Assembly (NCBI GenBank): GCA_024638385.1
Contig: JAHEKJ010000037.1
Coordinates: 1 to 32,078, forward strand
DNA length: 32,078 nt
DNA from: Gammaproteobacteria bacterium
GTDB lineage: Bacteria > Pseudomonadota > Gammaproteobacteria > GCA-001735895
Direction of reading: 5' to 3'
Notes under the pieces: model-generated
What the model was told of the DNA's origin: nothing
The model's input: only the letters and a program-made list of their open reading frames with translations
Database searches by the model: none
Shown here: positions 26,037 through 32,078 of the stretch, one piece after another
Numbering within the stretch: position 1 is the first letter of the stretch
How the letters are laid out: each line of letters starts with the position of its first letter
Made by a program: the position numbers and the translations under genes

Positions 26037-26933
26037 TTACTCGTCGTCGCCGATCTCCATCGTTACCATGCCGAGCGACTCCATGACCTCGAACACGAGC
26101 TCGTCGGCATGCTGGCAGGCGATGGCGATCTGCTCGAGGCTGAAAGCCTGCATGTCCCAGTTGGCGATGTCTTCGAGTATGTCACGGGTTTCGTCGTCGT
26201 CCAGCGGCGGCACGTAATGGCTGAGCTGATTGGCGAGATATACGAGGTGGGTCGCGTTGCGATGGGCACCGTCATGCACGGATTCGTGGTGACAGCGCGC
26301 ACAATCGATCAGCAGCGACGGCAGACCCCAGTGCTGCATCAGGGTTTCGCCGACGGCCGTGTGGGTCAGCCCGACGACATGCAGCTCGGCGCTGAGCACA
26401 TCGACGCGCTGCCGAACCATGTATTCCTCGACCGCGAGCATGCGATCGGGCACGCTGTTGGAGAGCAGCAAGCGGCCGATATCGTGCAACAGCCCGGCGG
26501 TAAACATGGCTTCCGGCTCGCTGATCGCGGCGACGTGCTGCGCCAGTTCGCGGGCGATGATCGCGGTCTTGATGCTGTGCTGCCAGAAGGCCTGCATCGA
26601 AAACGCGGGATTGTCCCGGTCGCTGAAAACGCCGCGCAGTACCGAGCCGATCAGGATGTGCTTGAGGCGCTCGCGACCGAGCAGCGAGATCGCCTGCGAC
26701 ACCGACGACACCTGGTTGGGCAGGCCGTAGTAAGCGCTGTTGACCATTTTCAGCACGCGCGACGCGATCGCCGGGTCGTTTTGCACCGTGTCGCCGATAT
26801 GCTGCGCGGTCGTGGTTTCGTCCTCGAGCTGTTGCGATACCCGCAGGTAGATCTCGGGCAGGCTCGGCAATTCCTGGTTGCCACCCACCAGCTCATCGAG
26901 GGTCAGAGGTTGCTCTAGCGCGAGAGATTCCAT
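26037..26933 (-). CDS. HDOD-domain signalling protein
   Basis: 298 residues from the ATG at 26933, which has a GGCGGAGG ribosome site; the frame is open farther upstream but into the histidine kinase gene. The HDOD domain covers about 20-220: LPSLPEIYLRVSQQLEDE, SRVLKMVNSAYYGLPNQV, ISLLGRERLKHILIGS and FTAGLLHDIGRLLLS. The HDxG of true HD-GYP phosphodiesterases is partly present (LHDIG), but no GYP motif follows, so catalysis is doubtful. HDOD proteins act in regulation, often with c-di-GMP or two-component systems. The sensor kinase gene lies 103 bp upstream on the same strand; a shared pathway is possible but not shown. Confidence 0.9.
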   Translation of the reverse strand: MESLALEQPLTLDELVGGNQELPSLPEIYLRVSQQLEDETTTAQHIGDTVQNDPAIASRVLKMVNSAYYGLPNQVSSVSQAISLLGRERLKHILIGSVLRGVFSDRDNPAFSMQAFWQHSIKTAIIARELAQHVAAISEPEAMFTAGLLHDIGRLLLSNSVPDRMLAVEEYMVRQRVDVLSAELHVVGLTHTAVGETLMQHWGLPSLLIDCARCHHESVHDGAHRNATHLVYLANQLSHYVPPLDDDETRDILEDIANWDMQAFSLEQIAIACQHADELVFEVMESLGMVTMEIGDDE

Positions 26934-27036
26934 GTCGTGCCTCCGCCTTGGTTCCCGGAGTAACTGAGCATAGCAGAGATATTTCGACTGACAGCGCCGG
27001 ATATCTGACGCCCGGCCAAGATGCCGGTCGTTTCGT

Positions 27037-28518
27037 TCAGGCCGCGCGCGGCAGCGTGAAATTGAAGCGGCTGCCCTGGCCCTCGCCGGCCGACTCGACC
27101 CAGATCCGGCCGCCGTGCCGGTCGATGATGCGCTTGACGATCGCCAGTCCGATCCCGGTGCCCTGGGTTCGGGTATCGAGCCGCTCGAACAGGTTGAAAA
27201 CCCGGTCGCGATACTCACTCGCGATGCCGATGCCGTTGTCGCTGACGTAACATTCGACCCATTCGCCCTCCGCGCGCGCACCGATTTCGATCAACGGCCT
27301 GGCCTGTTCGCCCATGAACTTGGCGGCGTTGCCGATCAGGTTCTGGAAAACCTCGGTCAGGCGCTGCGGATCACCCGTGACCGACGGCAGATCGGGTTCG
27401 TACTGGACGATGACGCCGTGCTCGCTGATCTCTCGCCGCACCAGCGACATCGCGTTGCCGACGACGTCGGCGAGCGGTACGCGCTGCATCGAATCGGCCA
27501 CCAGGCTGACCTTGCTGAGGTTGAGGATGTCCTCGAGCAGGTTGCTCATCGTATCGACCGCGTCCTTGATCTTGTCGAGATCGCCGAGCATGTTGCCGGT
27601 GTGCCCCTTTTTCGCGTCGCGCTCGAGGAAGCCCGTATAACCCTGGATCGTGTACAGCGGGCTCTTGAGGTCATGCGAAATCGTGTAAGCGTAACGCTCG
27701 AGCTCCTCGTTGCGGCCTTCGAGATCGGCCAGCAGGGCTTCGCGCTCGGCCTCGACCGATTCGCGGTAAATGACCTCGTCGCGGAGGGCCTCGCTGTCGC
27801 GCTTGCTCTGTTCGAGCGCCGACATCGTGCGCAGCAGGTTGTCGTGGCGGCTGCGCAGCTGTACCAGCAGGATCGCGAAGATGATCAGCGTACTGACCAG
27901 CGTGCCGATCAGCGTCAGATGGATCGCGAAGCGAGTATCGGCGCTCTGCGCCTCGCGCACGTCGATCACCCAGCTGCGATTGAGATGCACGTCGACCGCG
28001 TAGCGATGAATGGGTTCGGCGAGCGCGCTGAAACGCTCGAAAAACGACGCGTCGAGCGGTCGGCCGGCCGGCACCGCGTCGAACAGTTGCTGCTCGTAGT
28101 CGCGCAGCAACCCGAACGTCGCCGGCACGACCTCGCCATGCGATTCGATTTGCCGCAAAGGTTCGGCGTTGACGCCGCGCTGCAGCAGGTCGATGCGGCT
28201 CCAGAAAACGTCGAACTGGGTCAACAGCGTATCCGCGTCGACCGCTTCGGGATCCAGCCGGTATTGCGCGAGCATGTTGCCGAGTTTGAGGTACTCGCGC
28301 TCGAACGAAACCACCAGCCAGACGGTCGCCTGCGAGCTGCTCGCGGCGACCTCGGTCTCCTCGCGCAGCTTGTAGACGCCATACACCGACGCCGCGGTGA
28401 ACAGCACGACGGCCAGGATCAGCAGCGCGTAGGTCCAGACCATGACCGCGTCGCCGCCGGCGTCGCGCGCCGCCGGCCGGATCAGATCGGGGGTTCGGGT
28501 CGCCATGCGCGACGGCAT
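27037..28518 (-). CDS. Membrane sensor histidine kinase
   Basis: 493 residues. TM1 at about 28-48, a periplasmic all-helical-looking sensor region (50-197), TM2 at 198-219, a coiled coil (223-275), then HisKA with the phosphoacceptor H282 in YTISHDLKSPLYTIQGY. The HATPase domain has the N box (FQNLIGNAAKF, about 391-401), DNGIGI (427-432) and GTGIGLAI (453-460), so it should be active. The H-box resembles phytochrome-type kinases. No response regulator lies in the window, so the partner is encoded elsewhere. The gene follows the SUOX-fold protein gene by 57 bp on the same strand. ATGs at 28518 and 28506 are both possible starts. Confidence 0.93.
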   Translation of the reverse strand: MPSRMATRTPDLIRPAARDAGGDAVMVWTYALLILAVVLFTAASVYGVYKLREETEVAASSSQATVWLVVSFEREYLKLGNMLAQYRLDPEAVDADTLLTQFDVFWSRIDLLQRGVNAEPLRQIESHGEVVPATFGLLRDYEQQLFDAVPAGRPLDASFFERFSALAEPIHRYAVDVHLNRSWVIDVREAQSADTRFAIHLTLIGTLVSTLIIFAILLVQLRSRHDNLLRTMSALEQSKRDSEALRDEVIYRESVEAEREALLADLEGRNEELERYAYTISHDLKSPLYTIQGYTGFLERDAKKGHTGNMLGDLDKIKDAVDTMSNLLEDILNLSKVSLVADSMQRVPLADVVGNAMSLVRREISEHGVIVQYEPDLPSVTGDPQRLTEVFQNLIGNAAKFMGEQARPLIEIGARAEGEWVECYVSDNGIGIASEYRDRVFNLFERLDTRTQGTGIGLAIVKRIIDRHGGRIWVESAGEGQGSRFNFTLPRAA

Positions 28519-28575
28519 TTCAGACGCCGCGCGAGGCGCGCCGCGACGGCCTGGCTGGCACGCGAGGCTCGGGGA

Positions 28576-29094
28576 CTAGCGGATGTGAATCGATGATAAC
28601 TGCCAGATCCACTTCTGCTTGGTCTCCTCGTTGTCGAGTTCGGGATGGGTCTCGCGCGGGTAAACGACCCAGATCGGCCCCTTGTCGCGCACGCGCATGT
28701 AACGGCCGTCCTGTTTCAAAGCGAACAGGATCGGGTAGCGGCGCAGGTCCGAGATCGGGATCGTGACCTGGTAATCGTTGATCGCGCGGGCGACGATCTC
28801 GTCGCCGTGCGCGCCGACCGCATCGAGAATCCGGCTGCCGAGCACGCCGCTGAAGGTCGGCCGACCGTCGGTCCACGCGGTCTCGACGGTCAGTTCCGAC
28901 ATCCCGAGCGCCTCGAGCATGGTGCGATCGAATTCGGCGCGCTCGCCGGCGTTGGTATGCTCGATATTGCCGCTGATCGTAAGGATGACCTTGCCGGCGG
29001 GCCGGCCCAGGTCGCCGGCGCCGGCCGCATTCGCGAGGACCATCAGCGACAGGCCCACGACAAGACGGCCAAGCACATAAATCCTTGTTTTCAC
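28576..29094 (-). CDS. Secreted SUOX-fold (molybdopterin oxidoreductase-like) protein without cysteine
   Basis: 172 residues with a signal peptide (about 1-27). The mature part, with VETAWTDGRPTFSGVLGS, INDYQVTIPISDLRRYPI and YMRVRDKGPIWVVYPRE, matches the short periplasmic proteins annotated as molybdopterin-dependent oxidoreductases (PF00174). Known enzymes of that fold bind molybdenum through a cysteine; this protein contains no cysteine at all, so it is probably not an oxidoreductase. Being next to a membrane histidine kinase, it may be a ligand-binding sensor partner. GTG start with GGAG about nine bases upstream; a TATACT box on the minus strand at 29139-29144 may be its -10. Confidence 0.85.
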   Translation of the reverse strand: MKTRIYVLGRLVVGLSLMVLANAAGAGDLGRPAGKVILTISGNIEHTNAGERAEFDRTMLEALGMSELTVETAWTDGRPTFSGVLGSRILDAVGAHGDEIVARAINDYQVTIPISDLRRYPILFALKQDGRYMRVRDKGPIWVVYPRETHPELDNEETKQKWIWQLSSIHIR

Positions 29095-29197
29095 TAACTT
29101 TTACTCCGATTTGATATCACGATGTCCGTTATCGATCGAGTATAGCGGAAAAAATACGGGCAAAAGCCGTCATAAAAAACTTCAATCAATGAAATGG

Positions 29198-29488
29198 TCA
29201 GGTCCTGGCGCGCTCGAAAGCGCGCACGACCTTGTTCTCGACCCAATCGGCGACCTCGGCGTCGAAGTCAGCGAAATGCGCGCTTTGCAGGTGCGCGTCG
29301 AAGGCCGCGCGATCGCTGTAGACCTCGTAGAGCAATACGAAGTCGTCGCGCGCGGGATCGACGCAAACATCGAATACATGGCACCCGGGTTCGAGGTCGA
29401 GCGAGTCCGCGGCCTGCCGCGCGACGCGCGCGCGGAACGCGGCCGCATGCCGCGCTTGCAATTCGAATTCGACGACGACGACATACAT
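29198..29488 (-). CDS. ABM-type (putative quinol) monooxygenase
   Basis: 96 residues of the antibiotic-biosynthesis-monooxygenase family: a small ferredoxin-like fold that acts as a dimer without cofactor. YVVVVEFELQARHAAAF, EPGCHVFDVCVDP, FVLLYEVYSDRAAFDAHLQS and HFADF are the family strands and the helix with the H near residue 70. Members oxidise quinols or degrade signalling molecules (YgiN, LsrG types); the substrate is not predictable. CGGAG stands six bases before the ATG. About 150 bp to the next gene hold nothing I recognise. Confidence 0.88.
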   Translation of the reverse strand: MYVVVVEFELQARHAAAFRARVARQAADSLDLEPGCHVFDVCVDPARDDFVLLYEVYSDRAAFDAHLQSAHFADFDAEVADWVENKVVRAFERART

Positions 29489-29639
29489 GGCGGGCTCCGC
29501 TATAAGGTCAATGAAAATCCGCGACCGCGCACGGCGACCGCGTCGAACCGGTTGCCGGCGCGTTGGCGAGACCGGCGGCGCCGGTAAAATCGCCGGCGAT
29601 CGCGCCGAGCCGCCGGCTCGAGCCCTGCTCCCGGCTGCT

Positions 29640-30734
29640 TCACAGGCAATCGAGCACGACCCGCGTCACGGCGCGCGTGCCCATGTCGCCACCGAACTCG
29701 CGCGGCCGCAGCAACCGGTCACCGAAACCGCGCGCGACCGCGGCCTCGATCGCGTCGGCGGCGTCGGCGAGCGCCGGCAGCGACGCCTTGTCGGCGAGGT
29801 AATCGAGCATCAACGCGGCGCTCAGGATCGCCGCCAGCGGGTTGGCAGCGTCTTGCCCCATGATATCGGGCGCGCTGCCGTGGGCGGGTTGAAACAGCCC
29901 GTTTTCATCGCCGATCTCGCCGCAGGCGGCCATGCCCATGCCGCCGACCAGGCCGCCGGCGAGATCCGACAGGATATCGCCGAACATGTTTTCGGTGACC
30001 AGCACGTCGAAATCCCACGGCCGGCGGACCAGGTCGAGCGCCTGCGCGTCGACGTAGTTGTAGTCGCGTTCGATATCGGGATAGTCGACGGCAATCTCGT
30101 CGTAGATCTTGCGGAAAAACGCCATCGACGCGAACACGTTGGCCTTGTCGACGCAGGTGAGCCTGCCCCGGCTGCCGCGCGCCTTGCGCTTGCGCGCGAG
30201 TTCGAAACCGAAGCGGTGCAGTTTCTCGGTGGTCGCGCGCGTGATCCTGAGGACGTCGCGCGCCTCGCGGTCGTCGATGACCTCGCCGCGGCCGTGTACC
30301 GCGGCCGAATAGAACAGGCCCTCGGTCGATTCGCGCAGGATCACGAGGTCGATTTCGGCCGCGCGCGGGTCGGCGAGGCGCTGCGGCGCGTTCGGGTAGG
30401 CTTTGACCGGGCGCACGCCGGCGTAAAGCCCGAAGCGGTCGCGCAGTCGCAGGTGCGGCGAAATCTCCGTGCCGTCGGCATGGCGCACGGCCGGCAGGCC
30501 GATCGCGCCGAGGAAGATCGCGTCGGCGTCGCCGGCGGCTTCCTCGCCGCCCGGCTCGATGTCGCGGCCGTGCTCGCGATAATAGGCGGCGCCGGCAGCG
30601 ATTTCTCGGTAGCGCAACTCGAAGCCTCCGAGCCTTGCCAGCGCCGCGTCGGCGACCGCGAGCGCGGCGTCGCAGACGTCGACGCCGATGCCGTCGCCCT
30701 TGATCAGCGCGATTTGCAGGGGTTGTCGGGTCAT
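29640..30734 (-). CDS. Isocitrate/isopropylmalate-type (tartrate) dehydrogenase
   Basis: 364 residues of the NAD(P)-dependent beta-decarboxylating dehydrogenase family. IALIKGDGIGVDV is the N-terminal block, REST-EG (VILRESTEGLFYS) the substrate loop, NYVDAQALDLV and FDVLVTENMFGDILSDLAGGLVGGMGM the metal-binding signature with the two aspartates, and AHGSAPDIMGQDAANP the nucleotide loop. Substrates in the family include isopropylmalate, tartrate/malate, homoisocitrate and isocitrate. There is no leuC or leuD nearby, so the tartrate/D-malate type is more likely than LeuB; this is inference. CGGAG lies just before the ATG. Confidence 0.9.
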   Translation of the reverse strand: MTRQPLQIALIKGDGIGVDVCDAALAVADAALARLGGFELRYREIAAGAAYYREHGRDIEPGGEEAAGDADAIFLGAIGLPAVRHADGTEISPHLRLRDRFGLYAGVRPVKAYPNAPQRLADPRAAEIDLVILRESTEGLFYSAAVHGRGEVIDDREARDVLRITRATTEKLHRFGFELARKRKARGSRGRLTCVDKANVFASMAFFRKIYDEIAVDYPDIERDYNYVDAQALDLVRRPWDFDVLVTENMFGDILSDLAGGLVGGMGMAACGEIGDENGLFQPAHGSAPDIMGQDAANPLAAILSAALMLDYLADKASLPALADAADAIEAAVARGFGDRLLRPREFGGDMGTRAVTRVVLDCL

Positions 30735-30834
30735 CGGGCTCCGCAGCGTGATTTCCGCGACAGTATAGCCGCAAGCGCATCGCGAAGCGCGACCACGATC
30801 GGGAGATTACCGCCCTCGCCGGTGAATGCCCGTA

Positions 30835-31137
30835 TCAGCCCTCGACGTCCATTTTCCAGACGCAGTTCGACGCCGCGCTCAGGTTGGCGACCGGCGGGCG
30901 GCGGGGCGGCCGCGGCCGGGCGCGCAGCAGCGCGAACGCGGAGAGACCGAGGCCGGCGGCGATCAGCAGCAGCGCCGGCCAGGCCGGTTCGAGCCTGACG
31001 TCGGCGAGCAGCGCCGCCGGCGTGACCAGCAGCCAGATGCGCAGCAGTGAAGCGGACAAACGGCGTGCCGCTCCGCGCGGGCCGCGCGGCAGGTGTTCGA
31101 CGATCGCCTGGCGCGTTAATTCGGGACGATGTTGCAT
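30835..31137 (-). CDS. Small two-span membrane protein of unknown function
   Basis: 100 residues from the ATG at 31137, which has GGAG six bases upstream; an ATG at 31149 is possible too. There are two hydrophobic stretches (about 30-48, SLLRIWLLVTPAALLADV, and 52-70, WPALLLIAAGLGLSAF) separated by a turn, then an arginine/proline-rich loop (RARPRPPRRPP). A single C lies near the C-terminus (NCVWKMDVEG). I recognise no family. It is probably a small inner-membrane protein, and its neighbours do not suggest a role. Confidence 0.6.
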   Translation of the reverse strand: MQHRPELTRQAIVEHLPRGPRGAARRLSASLLRIWLLVTPAALLADVRLEPAWPALLLIAAGLGLSAFALLRARPRPPRRPPVANLSAASNCVWKMDVEG

Positions 31138-31208
31138 GATCGACTCCATCTGCGTTTACCGGTTATACGCAAGGCCCGCCACGCGGGATCATCTGCCGAT
31201 CGCCGCGC

Positions 31209-32078
31209 TCAGAGGTCGTCGAGCCGGCGCAGGATCGCGTCGCCGCGGGCGATGACCGCTTCGCGCTGCGCCTTGTCCTGCCTGTCCCACGAACGGTAGA
31301 TCATGCCGCTGCGGTGATTTTTTTCGAGCCAGTCGCGGTGGCGGTCCATGAAATGCCAGTAGAGGCTGTTGAACGGGCAGGCGTCGTCGCCGGTCTTGCC
31401 CTTGCGGTCGTAGGCGCAGTCGGCGCAGTAATCGCTCATCTTGTTGATGTAATTGGCGCCGGCGCTGTACGGCTTGGTCGCGACCAGGCCGCCGTCGGCG
31501 AACTGGCTCATGCCGCGCGTATTCGGCATCTCGACCCACTCGATCGCGTCGACGTAGACGCCGAGGTACCACGCGTCGACCTGGTTCGGGTCGATGCCGG
31601 CGAGCAGGCAGAAATTGCCGGTAATCATCAGGCGCTGGATGTGGTGCGCGTAGGCGTGCTCGAGCGAGTGCCCAAGCGCGTGGCGCATGCAGTTCATCTT
31701 CGTCTCGCCGTTCCAGAAGTACTTCGGCAGGTCGCGCTTCGCGCGCAGCCGGTTGCGCCGCGCGTAGTCCGGCATGTTGACCCAGTAGACCGCGCGCACG
31801 TATTCGCGCCAGCCGAGGATCTGGCGAACGAAGCCCTCGACCGATGAAAGCGGCACGTCGTCGGCCTCGCGGTAGCGCTCGATGGCCGCGTCGATGACCT
31901 CGCGCGGGTGCAGGATCTTGCTGTTCAGCGCGAACGACAGGCGCGAATGGTAGAGGCTCCACGCATGCTCGTGACGGCCGGTCATCGCGTCCTGGAAGCG
32001 GCCGAAAGTCGGCAGGCAGCGGCGGCAGAAGTACGCCAGCAGCCGGCGCGCCTGGGTGCGGTCGACCGGCCACGGCAG
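31209..32078 (-). CDS. FeS-type photolyase/cryptochrome-related protein (5' end beyond window)
   Basis: The visible C-terminal 290 residues continue past the right edge, so the N-terminal domain with the antenna site is not seen. The family features are clear: LQILGWREYVRAVYW-type FAD-pocket sequence (VRQILGWREYVRA), the block SLEHAYAHHIQRLMITGNFCLLAGIDP, and the C-terminal cysteines DYCADCAYDRKG and DACPFN that with the C of NFCLL give four cysteines for a [4Fe-4S] cluster. This is the prokaryotic FeS-BCP group, some of which repair (6-4) photoproducts with light. The reading frame is open to the window edge. Repair of (6-4) lesions is inferred from the family. Confidence 0.93.
   Translation of the reverse strand: MPWPVDRTQARRLLAYFCRRCLPTFGRFQDAMTGRHEHAWSLYHSRLSFALNSKILHPREVIDAAIERYREADDVPLSSVEGFVRQILGWREYVRAVYWVNMPDYARRNRLRAKRDLPKYFWNGETKMNCMRHALGHSLEHAYAHHIQRLMITGNFCLLAGIDPNQVDAWYLGVYVDAIEWVEMPNTRGMSQFADGGLVATKPYSAGANYINKMSDYCADCAYDRKGKTGDDACPFNSLYWHFMDRHRDWLEKNHRSGMIYRSWDRQDKAQREAVIARGDAILRRLDDL

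Overview
The window looks like chromosomal DNA of a high-GC gammaproteobacterium. The clues are lipopolysaccharide and lipoprotein export genes (kdsB, msbA, lpxK, lolC/E, lolD), a csiV gene directly behind mfd, a Trm112 (YcaR) protein, and the order lolC/E-lolD / DUF2062 / comEC-exbB-exbD-lpxK-trm112-kdsB, which from memory resembles a conserved Pseudomonas neighbourhood. I see no prophage, CRISPR array, rRNA or tRNA. Apart from the two repeat elements the DNA is densely coding, with many ATGA-type overlaps and several GTG or TTG starts.

Layout. 1-1664 (-): a triple-PAS diguanylate cyclase that runs off the left edge. 1829-4713 (+): a diaminopropionate ammonia-lyase, an M24 metallopeptidase and a DsbB-like quinone reductase. 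4733-4935: an inverted pair of REP-like hairpins between convergent genes. 4977-12702 (-): an envelope block read from the right as comEC, exbB, exbD, a single reading frame joining MsbA to LpxK, trm112, kdsB and a NUDIX ADP-ribose hydrolase. 12781-13934 (+): DUF2062 protein and an unknown membrane protein. 13958-14280: a second repeat cluster of the same family with about 92-bp tandem units. 14297-16241 (-): lolD and lolC/E. 16351-22504 (+): a small secreted protein, a secreted rhodanese, mfd, csiV and an SH3-domain/coiled-coil protein. 22530-24499 (-): metA and a P-loop protein. 24663-26032 (+): an internally deleted EamA transporter followed by an intact one. 26037-29094 (-): an HDOD protein, a sensor histidine kinase and a cysteine-free SUOX-fold protein. 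29198-32078 (-): an ABM monooxygenase, an isopropylmalate/tartrate-type dehydrogenase, a small membrane protein and the C-terminal part of an FeS photolyase-related protein.

How the parts work together. The 4977-12702 and 14297-16241 blocks serve the outer membrane: Kdo activation, lipid A 4'-phosphorylation and flipping, lipoprotein release, and an ExbB/ExbD proton-driven motor. The 26037-29094 block looks like a signalling unit with a SUOX-fold sensor partner.

No clearly new biological system is visible. The points most worth checking are the MsbA-LpxK fusion, the missing standard start codon of mfd, the family of structured repeats at two convergent gene ends, the EamA gene lacking its middle, and the SUOX-fold protein without any cysteine.
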